Virus record (IMG/VR): IMGVR_UViG_3300017727_002701
Span: 1 to 44,688 of that record
From: a virus
Length of the DNA: 44,688 bases
Direction: 5' to 3' (one strand)
A program made the position numbers and the translations under genes. The notes under the pieces were generated by a model. It had not been told where the DNA came from. It ran no database searches and worked only from the letters and a program-made list of their open reading frames with translations. This document shows positions 1 to 7,178 of the stretch, in pieces. The stretch's first letter is position 1. Every line of letters starts with the position of its first letter.

Positions 1-2
1 AT

Positions 3-254
3 TCTACCCTCGTATGTAACATTAAGAGTGGCGCCATTGACTTTGCCGCGCAGTCCAACCATTATCAAGTAAACCCTTACTGGATCAATGAGCATTGGAC
101 AGGTAAAGCGCAGTCCTTCCTGAGTGAACTCTTAGAAGCAATGAAGGGTCCAGATTACTTTAATAATGATGACGCGATGACTGACTATTTCCATAGGAGT
201 CATTACACCGACATCAACATTGGTCAGTGGAACAAGGAGTATGAACTTGTTTAA
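3..254 (+). CDS. 3' end of an unrecognised phage gene (5' end outside the window)
   Basis: The frame is open from the left window edge and ends with TAA at 252-254, leaving 83 residues. The visible part is rich in aromatic and amide residues (for example NPYWINEHW) with no motif I recognise. Its end overlaps the ATG of the next gene at 241 by 14 bases, the tight packing seen throughout this genome. The other two forward frames contain stops within the first 75 bases, so this is the likely coding frame. No function is assigned. Confidence 0.6.
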   Translation, partial: STLVCNIKSGAIDFAAQSNHYQVNPYWINEHWTGKAQSFLSELLEAMKGPDYFNNDDAMTDYFHRSHYTDINIGQWNKEYELV

Positions 255-471
255 GAGTATCCCAGCAGAGGTAGCACGGACCTTCAACCGTGCAGTCACC
301 AATGAAGAGAACCTCAATGAGGATGGCTCCATTAATTGGGACTTTGTCCAAGCGGACTTCTATATAGATACCTACCTACCAGATTCGGAAACGGACCTCG
401 CGTGGGATCTCCTATTGGATACCTACCAGATGGCACCCTGGGAGAGGCGTACCATAGAGGTAGTAGTTTAG
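241..471 (+). CDS. Small hypothetical phage protein
   Basis: This encodes 76 residues from ATG 241. An AGGAG lies at 235-239, only one base from the ATG, which is unusually close. A TTG at 220 is the only upstream in-frame alternative and has no better ribosome site. The product is acidic, with an N-terminal helix-like segment followed by NEDGSINWDFVQADFYID and a run of aspartates and tryptophans. No catalytic motif is visible. It overlaps the preceding gene by 14 bases, suggesting coupled translation. I do not recognise a function; it resembles the short acidic accessory proteins common in marine T4-like phages. Confidence 0.5.
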   Translation: MNLFKSIPAEVARTFNRAVTNEENLNEDGSINWDFVQADFYIDTYLPDSETDLAWDLLLDTYQMAPWERRTIEVVV

Positions 472-578
472 GTCTAGGTGATCCGGGGTATGGGTTCCTA
501 GGACGGACCGCACCTCTTACAAGGGCATATGCATCGACTAGTGTTTTAGTTGGTAAACTTTTTTAAAATTTGCCCAGA

Positions 579-682
579 ATTTTTTTTGTGGATATTGTCC
601 TTGTAGTAATATGAGGACTCAACCGGATGCTCGGAGTATGCTAACCCTACTGCCCTATCCACACCCTAAATTTTTTTTGCGG
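579..682 (+). repeat. Pair of near-identical poly-T motifs in the gap before the ParB-like gene
   Basis: The 222-base gap 472-693 contains two copies of AATTTTTTTTGYGGA, at about 579-593 and 669-683, roughly 90 bases apart and differing at one base. The second runs into the ribosome binding site GGAGAG (681-686) of the next gene. I see no canonical sigma-70 promoter, late promoter or strong terminator hairpin in the gap. The motifs could be transcription-related or chance T-tracts. Confidence 0.3.
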
Positions 683-693
683 AGAGAAAAACC

Positions 694-1791
694 ATGTCAA
701 AGTTCCTTCTAAAGATTCAGTCTATGGGTGAAACGAAACAGTTTCTACCTGAGCATCTCGTATCATATCACCAGACATGGAGTCCTTCTATACGAGAAAC
801 ACGCCCCGAGATATTTGGGGATGAGTGCGTTGGTGGACTTCTATGGTCTACTACAGAGATTATCCCTATAGAGAAGATTAACCCTAGAATAGATGTCATT
901 GATAAGATACAGGGTGCAGTCAGAGCAGGGTTGAATCCAGAAGCACAAAACATTTCATCATCTGTACTGAACAAGGGATGGGATCTCCGTGAACTGACCA
1001 TATGTGTCTCTAGGGATACTTCTGATAGTCCATTTGATTATGTGATTCGTGAAGGGTGTACACGATACCTTACGCTTGCTGGTTTACAATTTCAAAACAT
1101 TATATGTGAAGTCTTTGATCATGTTGATACTGAAGAGGATCCAGATTACTTCTCTGTATTCATGAATGATTATGGGAATCCACGAGGTAAGTTGGATGCT
1201 CCTAGTTTACAATTATTTGTTTCTTCACAGGTTGAGCGCCAAGGGTACGATTTATCGCTCATGTCCCATAAAGAGATTATGGATGTAACAGATGATATCT
1301 TCACGCGCCTCAATAAAGAGATACCACGAAAGGTCAAGCAAGATATCCGATATGATCTGATGAAGGGTGCGGGTATTAAGCCATACGAGACTTTGGACAA
1401 AGCATCATGTGATAAGCGATTAGAACCATTGAACATTGCTTCCGAGGATACGGTGTATCTAGCCATGGGATCTGACCCCGACAACCTCAGACTGCTGACC
1501 CGATACCTAAGAAATGAACCCGAAGAGAATAAGAATAAGAAAATTGTGTTTGTTCCTTATAAGGCTTCGCTCTCTGTCGAGAATGCGGAAAAAGATTTCT
1601 ATGATTTAGCGGATGCTGGCGCAACTATGAGGCAAACACTTCGTGATCTGTATTCTTGTGTAGATCGAATAGAGAACCAGACAAGTATCTTCCCGCAACT
1701 ACCACAGTTATGGGATAAGTTTGAGAAGGGTAAGTTGATGACCATACCTGAGAATAGTACGATAGCAGAAGTGGTTGACTCTGTTGGTTGA
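694..1791 (+). CDS. Possible ParB/Sulfiredoxin-like domain protein
   Basis: This encodes 365 residues from ATG 694 behind GGAGAG at 681-686. Residues about 55-150 read like a ParB-type fold: a stretch beginning PIEKINPR, a helical segment, then WDLRELTICVSRD, YVIREGCTRYLTLAGL and a closing strand IICEVF. The VIREGCTRYLTL element resembles the idG.RR..A motif of ParB/Srx nucleases. The remaining 200 residues are helical and charged and I do not recognise them. ParB-like nucleases are common in T4-like marine phages, where they are linked to DNA binding or nicking. Its 3' end overlaps the next frame. The fold call rests on pattern resemblance only, so confidence in function is low while confidence in the gene is high. 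Confidence 0.5.
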   Translation: MSKFLLKIQSMGETKQFLPEHLVSYHQTWSPSIRETRPEIFGDECVGGLLWSTTEIIPIEKINPRIDVIDKIQGAVRAGLNPEAQNISSSVLNKGWDLRELTICVSRDTSDSPFDYVIREGCTRYLTLAGLQFQNIICEVFDHVDTEEDPDYFSVFMNDYGNPRGKLDAPSLQLFVSSQVERQGYDLSLMSHKEIMDVTDDIFTRLNKEIPRKVKQDIRYDLMKGAGIKPYETLDKASCDKRLEPLNIASEDTVYLAMGSDPDNLRLLTRYLRNEPEENKNKKIVFVPYKASLSVENAEKDFYDLADAGATMRQTLRDLYSCVDRIENQTSIFPQLPQLWDKFEKGKLMTIPENSTIAEVVDSVG

Positions 1792-1810
1792 TTATGATAC
1801 CATACTGAGT

Positions 1811-2338
1811 ATGACACCAGAATGGAACTTTGATTCTTTTGTGGAGATGTTACCCAATGAAGGCTTTCTATTAGAGATTGGAAGTTTTGTAGGCAAGTCC
1901 ACAGTCTGTTGGGCAAAAACATTCGACAAGTATAATAAAGAATGGGATATTCATACTGTAGATGCTTTTGCTGGTCAAGCACCACCCAGTCTTTATACGA
2001 GTGATGAGTCTGTTATAGAGTATATGAAACCTTTTGTGATGAGTGCTGATGACCAGATGAGTCAGTTTCTAAAGAACATAGAAGGGTATGATAATATCAC
2101 TTGGGAAAAAAGATGGATCTCGGACGGCTATGTACCACCAGTAAAGCCGACTGCAATGTTTTATGATGGAGATCACAACTACAAAGGCATGAAGGCTGTA
2201 TTTGATTGTCTTGGTGATACTCCATATATTTTTGTTGATGATTGCACACCAATGTTTCCTCAGTCTATTCAGGTGTTAGATGAGTTGAACAGAAATTATA
2301 ATATAAATGAAAATGGTATAGGAGTAGTCCATGGATAA
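1811..2338 (+). CDS. Class I SAM-dependent methyltransferase-like protein
   Basis: This encodes 175 residues from ATG 1811. An in-frame TTG at 1775 would add 12 residues and overlap the upstream gene. Near the N-terminus LLEIGSFVGKSTV matches motif I (the SAM-binding glycine loop) of class I methyltransferases. An acidic strand (HTVDAFAG) follows, and later AMFYDGDHNYKGMKA and YIFVDDC resemble the Methyltransf_24 group that acts on small molecules or sugars. Neither start has a clear ribosome site. A weak promoter-like pair (TTGACT 1775-1780, 17 bases, TACCAT 1798-1803) sits just before ATG 1811. The 3' end overlaps the next gene by eight bases. The substrate is unknown. Confidence 0.6.
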   Translation: MTPEWNFDSFVEMLPNEGFLLEIGSFVGKSTVCWAKTFDKYNKEWDIHTVDAFAGQAPPSLYTSDESVIEYMKPFVMSADDQMSQFLKNIEGYDNITWEKRWISDGYVPPVKPTAMFYDGDHNYKGMKAVFDCLGDTPYIFVDDCTPMFPQSIQVLDELNRNYNINENGIGVVHG

Positions 2339-2849
2339 TAATGCCTTGTCTTGGGAGGTAAGTGCTCCCGATGTAACCATGATGCAAAGAGAACTTCTTG
2401 AAGAAATGGAACTCAAGTGTATTGAGTTACGCCAAGACCTTGTACTGAGCGAGATGGGTGATATACAAAAGAAATATTATCCGAGTGTACCTCAGTTGTT
2501 TATCGACTTCACTTGTCCGGGTAAGACAATAGGTGTTTACATTATAGGACATATGGATGGACGTATAGCAGATATTGGACAGGGCAGAGTGATGAGCAGG
2601 ATTCGATTGAAGCGCCAGTTCCTTGTTGACAATCCACCCAAGATGGACTCTACCAAAGATTACAGGGTAGCAGAACAAATTGTAAAATATGATCCGGACC
2701 CGGAACAGTGGTGGGCGCAGTACATTCCATTCTATGGTCTTACTGCTAAAGATGAAGCGAGAGCCTATGAAGAGGTTCTGCACCAGAAGTATATAATGGA
2801 AGAGAATGCACCAATGTTTGCGTCATTGCATATGACGGGTGTAGGATAA
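2331..2849 (+). CDS. Hypothetical phage protein
   Basis: This encodes 172 residues starting at ATG 2331, inside the end of the methyltransferase-like gene. The middle contains a beta-rich stretch (PQLFIDFTCPGKTIGVYIIG) followed by a basic helix and a Trp-rich segment (DPEQWWAQYIPFYGL). No signal peptide, membrane segment or catalytic motif is visible. Transcription probably ends or weakens after it, because a canonical promoter begins seven bases after its stop codon. Function is not recognised. Confidence 0.6.
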   Translation: MDNNALSWEVSAPDVTMMQRELLEEMELKCIELRQDLVLSEMGDIQKKYYPSVPQLFIDFTCPGKTIGVYIIGHMDGRIADIGQGRVMSRIRLKRQFLVDNPPKMDSTKDYRVAEQIVKYDPDPEQWWAQYIPFYGLTAKDEARAYEEVLHQKYIMEENAPMFASLHMTGVG

Positions 2850-2855
2850 AAAGAC

Positions 2856-2884
2856 TTGACAATCCAAATACCTTCTGCTATAAT
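2856..2884 (+). promoter_or_regulatory. Sigma-70 type promoter upstream of DNA ligase
   Basis: TTGACA at 2856-2861 and TATAAT at 2879-2884 are separated by exactly 17 bases. The predicted transcript start is near 2891, giving a leader of about 50 bases with GGAGAG before the ligase ATG at 2940. It is one of several near-perfect host-type promoters in the window, consistent with early expression by unmodified host RNA polymerase. Confidence 0.8.
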
Positions 2885-2939
2885 GAAACAGTTAGGAGCC
2901 ACTCATAGTGGTCACCTATCATTTGAAAGGAGAGAGAAT

Positions 2940-4049
2940 ATGATATTTAGATTACCGACTTTGTATAAGAGAGATACAAAAGGCAAGATACGTGAATTAA
3001 CAATTGAATGGACTGATACTATTCCTGGTACTCGGTCCATTGCTGGTATTAAAGATGGCAACCTTGTTACATCTGGTTGGAATAAATCAGAAGCAAAGAA
3101 TGAGGGTAGAGCCAATGCTACTACCGCAGTCCAACAAGCAGAGAAAGAAGCCATTGCTGACTGGGAAAAGAAAGTTGAGAAAGAATACTTTGAAGATATC
3201 ACTAAGGTTGATACCTATGATAAGTTTAAACCACAACTAGCGAATGACTATACAAAGAAGCCACAATCAAATGGCATTAGTCAACCTAAGTTAGATGGTA
3301 TCAGATGTATTGCGAGAAAAGATGGACTCTATACAAGACAGGGCAAAGACATTACCACTTGTGATCATATCTTTGATTCATTGAAACCTTTCTTTGAAGA
3401 ATACCCTGATGCAATTCTTGATGGTGAATTATATAATCATGAATTGAAAGCAGACTTCAATAAAATTACGAGTCTGGTACGCCGAATCAAGCCGACACCA
3501 GAAGAAGCACAAGAGTGTCAAAGGCTTGTTGAGTATCATGTCTATGATATGTCTGGTACATCACCTTATTGGCAAGAACTAGCATTCTGGGATAGAATCA
3601 CAATTATTAAAGCACAGTCTTTTAAAAGTCCTGTTGTAGTTGTTGATACTCAAAAATGTGACAACCAAGAAGAACTTGATGAGTTATATTCTAAATACAC
3701 CGAACAGGGTTATGAAGGACAGATGGTCAGAAATGATTCTGTATACGAAAACAAAAGAAGTAATAATCTCCTCAAGAGAAAAGAGTTTATCACTGAAGAG
3801 TTTGATGTAGTAGAAGTATTAGAAGGATCTGGAAATTGGGAAGGATATGCCAAACACTTTCAACTAGAGTTGGGTGATGGTAGAACTTTCAATAGTGGTG
3901 TTAGAGGCAACCAAGCAGTCTTGAAAGAATTGCTGAATCAGCCAGTAAAACCAAATTGGGTTACCGTTAGATATTTTGAGAAAACTCCAGATGGAGTTCC
4001 AAGATTCCCTGTCGTTATTGATTGGGGTGTCGGTGCCAGAGCAGACTAA
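2940..4049 (+). CDS. ATP-dependent DNA ligase
   Basis: This encodes 369 residues from ATG 2940, preceded by AAGGAGAG at 2927-2934. A longer reading from TTG 2856 would overlap the promoter and is rejected. The nucleotidyltransferase signature KLDGIR begins at about Lys117, the lysine adenylated in ATP ligases. AILDGELYNHE (motif III), GYEGQMVR (motif IV) and LLKRKEF (motif V) follow in order. The last 80 residues fit the OB-fold domain. The N-terminal 100 residues contain RSIAGIKDGNLVTSGW and look like a WGR-type segment often fused to phage ligases. It seals nicks during replication and repair. It is followed by a cupin gene 10 bases downstream. Confidence 0.92.
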   Translation: MIFRLPTLYKRDTKGKIRELTIEWTDTIPGTRSIAGIKDGNLVTSGWNKSEAKNEGRANATTAVQQAEKEAIADWEKKVEKEYFEDITKVDTYDKFKPQLANDYTKKPQSNGISQPKLDGIRCIARKDGLYTRQGKDITTCDHIFDSLKPFFEEYPDAILDGELYNHELKADFNKITSLVRRIKPTPEEAQECQRLVEYHVYDMSGTSPYWQELAFWDRITIIKAQSFKSPVVVVDTQKCDNQEELDELYSKYTEQGYEGQMVRNDSVYENKRSNNLLKRKEFITEEFDVVEVLEGSGNWEGYAKHFQLELGDGRTFNSGVRGNQAVLKELLNQPVKPNWVTVRYFEKTPDGVPRFPVVIDWGVGARAD

Positions 4050-4059
4050 GGAGAAACAA

Positions 4060-4389
4060 ATGAAATTTATGGGAATAGATAATATCGGTAAGATAGTAAA
4101 AGATACTGATACCTATGTTGTTAAAGATCAAGTTTGTGAGGATATGGTTGTGAGTTCCACGTTACTGTATCCAGGCAAAAAAACTGGTGGTCACAAGCAT
4201 GATGACCAAGAAGAGGTTTACTTCTTTATAAAGGGTAATGGCAGAATTATCATTGATGAGGAATATGCAACACCAGTACAATCTGGAAATGTATGCTTTA
4301 TAGAGAAGGGTGAACACCACCAGGTCCTCAATGAAGGTAACGAGGATATGTATTTTATCTGTATGTTCCCTGGTAAGAGAGAACATTAA
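4060..4389 (+). CDS. Small cupin-domain protein
   Basis: This encodes 109 residues from ATG 4060 with TAAGGAG at 4048-4053; longer in-frame readings run into the ligase and lack a ribosome site. The central part has the two cupin motifs: GGHKHDDQEEVYFFIKG (metal-binding His and Glu) and later CFIEKGEHHQVLNEGNED. One cupin barrel fits the length. Such proteins are often sugar-phosphate isomerases, epimerases or ligand-binding regulators, and the sugar-metabolism genes further right make a sugar substrate plausible. It is probably co-transcribed with the ligase. The exact reaction cannot be read from sequence. Confidence 0.8.
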   Translation: MKFMGIDNIGKIVKDTDTYVVKDQVCEDMVVSSTLLYPGKKTGGHKHDDQEEVYFFIKGNGRIIIDEEYATPVQSGNVCFIEKGEHHQVLNEGNEDMYFICMFPGKREH

Positions 4390-4443
4390 TTTAAATTATT
4401 TTAAAAGCTGTTATATATCAATAACTTACAGCCAAAGAAAAAC

Positions 4444-4472
4444 TTGACAACCACCCTAAAATATCGTATAAT
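4444..4472 (+). promoter_or_regulatory. Sigma-70 type promoter
   Basis: TTGACA at 4444-4449, a 17-base spacer and TATAAT at 4467-4472. The predicted start near 4479 leaves a leader of about 27 bases that contains GAGAGG ahead of ATG 4506. It drives the run of small genes from 4506 to about 6280. Confidence 0.8.
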
Positions 4473-4505
4473 ATGTATATATTGAATGATTGAGAGAGGC
4501 TAGAT

Positions 4506-4772
4506 ATGAGTACAAGTTTTAGTGAAGAGTCCGTTGTTGCTGTAATAGAGATACCATCTATTGCTGAGTATACTGGTGGAATCCCTGCTGGTTACGACCT
4601 CGTTGAATACGAAGCTGGTACTGACCCATATCAAGAAGGTATGGTGTTGTACGGCTTTGATGAAGTTGGTATGTTTGAGTTCAACTGTCCCCAACACGCC
4701 TTTGTAAACGGTACTTTGGCTGAACTGGTTTATGACCGCAGTAAGCCTGCTAAGATTGTAAAAACTCTATGA
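4506..4772 (+). CDS. Small acidic hypothetical protein
   Basis: This encodes 88 residues from ATG 4506 behind GAGAGG at 4493-4498. It is first in a transcript from the promoter at 4444-4472. The product is acidic and beta-rich (AVIEIPSIAEYTGGIPAGYD, LYGFDEVGMFEF), without signal peptide, membrane segment or recognisable motif. Its last four bases overlap the ATG of the next gene. An early role in takeover is possible from its position, but nothing in the sequence names a function. Confidence 0.6.
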   Translation: MSTSFSEESVVAVIEIPSIAEYTGGIPAGYDLVEYEAGTDPYQEGMVLYGFDEVGMFEFNCPQHAFVNGTLAELVYDRSKPAKIVKTL

Positions 4773-5233
4773 AACTATATGTCCATGGAGGAACAAAATT
4801 TCAGCGCCATGTAGCCGATACTGCTAGTATGTATATGTGCCGGCGCCTGAAATTGACCAGATTTCCATCGTTAGAAGTTTTAGTAAAAATATGTAAAGTT
4901 CAAGATGGTCTTAATGGTCTATGTTATGTTGCAGAACACGGTGATGTATTATACAAGCCTCGTGATCTTATCGTAGAGATTGATAAAAAAGTTGATCTCT
5001 TTACATTTATTCGTACCGTATGTCATGAGTTCATCCATGTAAAGCAATATGTATTGGGTGAGATAAGAGAAGATTTAATAAGGGGTACGGCTCAGTGGAA
5101 AAAGAGTAGAGTTCCCGTATCTACTCCTTATAGAAAACAACCTTGGGAAAAAGAAGCATTTAGACTTGAAAACAAATATGCCTTAGAAGTATTAACTGAG
5201 GTAGAAATATCAATGAATGGAGAGTTATTATGA
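4769..5233 (+). CDS. HExxH putative zinc metallopeptidase-like protein
   Basis: This encodes 154 residues from ATG 4769 (ATGA overlap with the previous stop). FIRTVCHEFIHVKQYVLGE contains a zincin HExxH (His86, Glu87, His90), and PWEKEAFRLE further on could supply the third zinc ligand glutamate, as in small SprT/M-type phage peptidases. The N-terminal half is basic. Small HExxH proteins of this kind recur in T4-like marine phages, usually without a known target. It sits among small early genes, so host-protein processing is conceivable but unproven. Confidence 0.7.
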   Translation: MKLYVHGGTKFQRHVADTASMYMCRRLKLTRFPSLEVLVKICKVQDGLNGLCYVAEHGDVLYKPRDLIVEIDKKVDLFTFIRTVCHEFIHVKQYVLGEIREDLIRGTAQWKKSRVPVSTPYRKQPWEKEAFRLENKYALEVLTEVEISMNGELL

Positions 5234-5424
5234 TACGATTAGTAATTGGATTATTCTTAGTATTTGGTGCAGTTGGTGAACAAGATTTTTGGTTAGAGTG
5301 CCATCGAGCGGCTGACTGTTTAGCTGGTCCCGCACCAACTATCTCTAGTCTTGTATTATGGTCTACTGTTGGACTTGCTCTTATGGCTTGGGCGGCGGCT
5401 GACTTTAATAAGAAGTACTCATAA
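5230..5424 (+). CDS. Small membrane protein with two hydrophobic segments
   Basis: This encodes 64 residues from ATG 5230, overlapping the previous gene by four bases. Residues about 1-15 and 38-56 are hydrophobic, separated by a short loop with two cysteines (LECHRAADCLAG), and the C-terminus is charged. This predicts a two-pass inner-membrane protein with a possible periplasmic disulfide. The next gene begins at its stop codon. Holin-like or host-membrane roles are possible; no family is recognised. Confidence 0.6.
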   Translation: MIRLVIGLFLVFGAVGEQDFWLECHRAADCLAGPAPTISSLVLWSTVGLALMAWAAADFNKKYS

Positions 5425-5642
5425 TGTTGGTGCCTAGATTTGCTTTACGAGTCATCTCTTGCGATGATCCTAATAAATGGTATGCGAATAAAGTAGGACA
5501 ATTAGTTCCTTACATACCAGACCGATCTAAGTATGAGTGGAAAAGTTTACAAGATGATGGTGTCGCACCAGGACATCGATTTACAAATTTTATCACAAAG
5601 ACGGATGCCGTTCTGGAGGAACAGTACGATGAATTTGACTAA
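5424..5642 (+). CDS. Small hypothetical phage protein
   Basis: This encodes 72 residues from ATG 5424, sharing one base with the previous stop. It begins with a beta-strand-like segment (ALRVISCDD) followed by NKWYANKVGQLVPYIPD, suggesting a compact SH3-like or beta-barrel fold, but this is only an impression. It ends within the start region of the secreted protein at 5629, and GGAGGA for that gene lies inside its coding sequence. Function is not recognised. Confidence 0.55.
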   Translation: MLVPRFALRVISCDDPNKWYANKVGQLVPYIPDRSKYEWKSLQDDGVAPGHRFTNFITKTDAVLEEQYDEFD

Positions 5643-6279
5643 ACTGGCAGTAGCAACCACCGCGGTTGTTGCAAGTATTGGTGTTGCTGATTCTGTTGCA
5701 ATTGGAAAAGATGATGATTTACGCATAATGCTTGAGCAACCTTTTTATAGGGCTGAGATAGGTCAGATCAGTGAGATCAGAGGATGGGCATTACATCCAA
5801 CTGAACAAATTGATACAGTAGAAATCTATATTGATGAACAGTTCTACTCTATTGTACCTGTTGGTGGACAGCGAGGTGATGTTGAGAACGCATATCCCGA
5901 TGCAGTAAGTTCTAGATATTCTGGTTATGCACAAACAGTAAACTTCAAGAGTTTATCGCCTGGGTTTCATACCATGCAAGTTGTAGCATATACTGTTGAA
6001 GGTAGTTATAACGTTATAACGTCCGAGTTCTGTGTAGATGGATTTACTGGTGAGTTTATCAGTGATTCTTCAAGTATAAATCTACAAACAGTAGATCGAT
6101 TCCATACGGCTGAAAATGCTATGATATTAGAAGGTGTTTCAGTTGATAATGTCCTATATAATGTCGAGCTGGTATGGAACAAAGCCACACAGGGATTTAT
6201 TATTGAGCAAACTACTCCTTACGAATATATCGATGGCGATTATTCTAAGCATTGTCGAGTATGCGCTCCAGATATGTAA
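5629..6279 (+). CDS. Secreted protein with a beta-sandwich-like domain
   Basis: This encodes 216 residues from ATG 5629, chosen because GGAGGA lies at 5615-5620; an upstream in-frame extension has no such site. The first 20-25 residues form a signal peptide (NLTKLAVATTAVVASIGVA). The mature part has IRGWALHPTEQIDTVEIYID and GFHTMQVVAYTVEG, resembling Ig-like or carbohydrate-binding beta-sandwich modules of bacterial exoproteins, and two C-terminal cysteines (HCRVCAPDM). It is probably exported to the periplasm or cell surface. A role in superinfection exclusion or envelope modification is possible, but no specific homologue is recognised. Confidence 0.65.
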   Translation: MNLTKLAVATTAVVASIGVADSVAIGKDDDLRIMLEQPFYRAEIGQISEIRGWALHPTEQIDTVEIYIDEQFYSIVPVGGQRGDVENAYPDAVSSRYSGYAQTVNFKSLSPGFHTMQVVAYTVEGSYNVITSEFCVDGFTGEFISDSSSINLQTVDRFHTAENAMILEGVSVDNVLYNVELVWNKATQGFIIEQTTPYEYIDGDYSKHCRVCAPDM

Positions 6280-6307
6280 TTTTTTTGACGATAAATACGA
6301 TTGCCAC

Positions 6308-6336
6308 TTGACTTTTAAAACTGTTTAAGTTATAAT
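6308..6336 (+). promoter_or_regulatory. Sigma-70 type promoter
   Basis: TTGACT at 6308-6313, a 17-base spacer and TATAAT at 6331-6336. The transcript would start near 6343, with AGGGAG at 6350-6355 preceding the small reading frame at 6363. Confidence 0.78.
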
Positions 6337-6362
6337 GGCATATAACAATAGGGAGACGCAAA

Positions 6363-6431
6363 ATGAATATAGAAGAGATTCTTGAAGTCGGAGTAGCTGT
6401 AGCGTGTTTAGGACTTCTCGTTACACTATAA
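6363..6431 (+). CDS. Micro-ORF: 22-residue hydrophobic peptide
   Basis: ATG 6363 is eight bases after an AGGGAG and about 20 bases after the predicted start of the 6308 promoter. The peptide begins with an acidic MNIEEILEV and continues with a hydrophobic VAVACLGLLVTL, so it would be a tiny membrane peptide. A different reading frame continues directly downstream to 6555 with coding-like composition, so this may instead be the N-terminus of a longer, frameshifted gene. Confidence 0.45.
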   Translation: MNIEEILEVGVAVACLGLLVTL

Positions 6432-6555
6432 ACGTATAGTATTAAACCTATGCCTTTTGTGTCTGTGTTGGATTGTTGAAAAAGATCCAGAATTGTGTAG
6501 ACTCAAGACTCGCGGTGAACAGTCCGCTATTATTGAGTTAGAGGTAGATTTATAA
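6412..6555 (+). pseudogene. Open frame without ATG, possible frameshifted continuation of the 6363 peptide
   Basis: The frame is open from 6412 to TAA 6553-6555 and is +1 relative to the 6363 frame. It has no ATG; the first TTG is at 6457. The translation is cysteine- and leucine-rich, followed by an amphipathic charged tail (WIVEKDPELCRLKTRGEQ, then IIELEVDL) that looks like real protein. Joining the hydrophobic start at 6363 to this tail would give a membrane-anchored protein of about 64 residues. A +1 ribosomal frameshift, a one-base mutation or an assembly error would each explain it. It could also be a chance open frame. Confidence 0.35.
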
Positions 6556-6565
6556 GTTATGGGTT

Positions 6566-6573
6566 TATAAATA
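6566..6573 (+). promoter_or_regulatory. T4-type late promoter motif TATAAATA
   Basis: A perfect TATAAATA octamer lies in a non-coding gap of the + strand, 230-240 bases before the gene at 6807. T4-like phages use this -10-like motif with a gp55-type sigma factor. The gp33-like gene at 39658 shows that this phage carries the late system. The long untranslated leader is unusual. Confidence 0.5.
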
Positions 6574-6806
6574 GCATTAGAACACCCGGTTGTAGTCCTG
6601 AGTAGTAGACTCCACCCTGTACCATTTTAAACTGCTCCGTCTCCACGAAGATAAGTAGTGCCGACGTTAAACCATAGAGACCTAAGTATGTCTATAAAAA
6701 TGCTTCGGTTGCCACCTCTCTCACAACACCGGCAATCGTTATCACTGAGGGTCCTGGGCAAGACGCTTAAACTGCCCACTTTATTAATGTTCAAGTGGAG
6801 ATTATA
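6574..6806 (+). other. Non-coding leader region with inverted repeats
   Basis: No convincing gene lies between 6556 and 6806. It holds a GGTTGCC/GGCAATC inverted repeat (about 6707-6737) and a perfect TGGGCA/TGCCCA repeat (6755-6760 and 6773-6778), the latter followed by an AT-rich stretch. No tRNA cloverleaf was found. It could be a structured 5' leader or a small RNA downstream of TATAAATA at 6566. Confidence 0.35.
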
Positions 6807-7178
6807 ATGTCAGATGACACACCCAAACCAGAAGTAGAAGAAAGTGGCGAGTATGAAAACTTTCTAGGTAAGAAAGCGACTGAATACATGGCTCCTTCTT
6901 TATCTGATGTTCTTGGTGTTGATCAAGAAGATTTACGTGGTAGTGTGAACCCAGTAAAAGAACATTGGGTTGATATGCCAGAATACGAACATAAGAAAGA
7001 TGCTGGTCCACATAAGACCATATATGTTCATTTCCGCAATGAAGAAGATTACCAAGAATTTGCAAAACTAGTAGAAACTGGTTTGACTAAAAAGACAAAG
7101 AGTATTTGGTATCCGAAACAATCGATTACACCAAATTCTTTGTTACGTTGGATGCAGGAAGATTCTGATGAATCGTGA
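6807..7178 (+). CDS. Phage protein of the type often linked to ParB-like nucleases
   Basis: This encodes 123 residues from ATG 6807 with GTGGAG at 6795-6800. After an acidic N-terminus comes KEHWVDMPEYEHKK, then a strand and helix (TIYVHFRNEEDYQEFAKLVE) and TKKTKSIWYPKQ. From memory, this WV-MPEF...F-(E)EEDYQEFA-KLV...TKSIWYP pattern recurs at the C-terminus of, or next to, ParB-like nuclease and DNA-modification proteins of marine phages. Here it stands alone and overlaps the glycosyltransferase gene at 7168 by 11 bases, so the two are probably coupled in DNA modification. No catalytic residues are evident. The family link is recall, not a database result. Confidence 0.6.
   Translation: MSDDTPKPEVEESGEYENFLGKKATEYMAPSLSDVLGVDQEDLRGSVNPVKEHWVDMPEYEHKKDAGPHKTIYVHFRNEEDYQEFAKLVETGLTKKTKSIWYPKQSITPNSLLRWMQEDSDES

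Noticed and set aside
1775-1803. Promoter before the methyltransferase-like gene
   Set aside because: The -35 is good (TTGACT) but the -10 (TACCAT) is poor; kept only as a note in that gene's entry.
2856-2939. Extension of the ligase gene upstream to TTG 2856
   Set aside because: This stretch is the promoter (TTGACA is itself at 2856); the ATG at 2940 has a strong ribosome site.
6590-6640. tRNA-like segment
   Set aside because: No T-loop, anticodon arm or acceptor pairing could be built.
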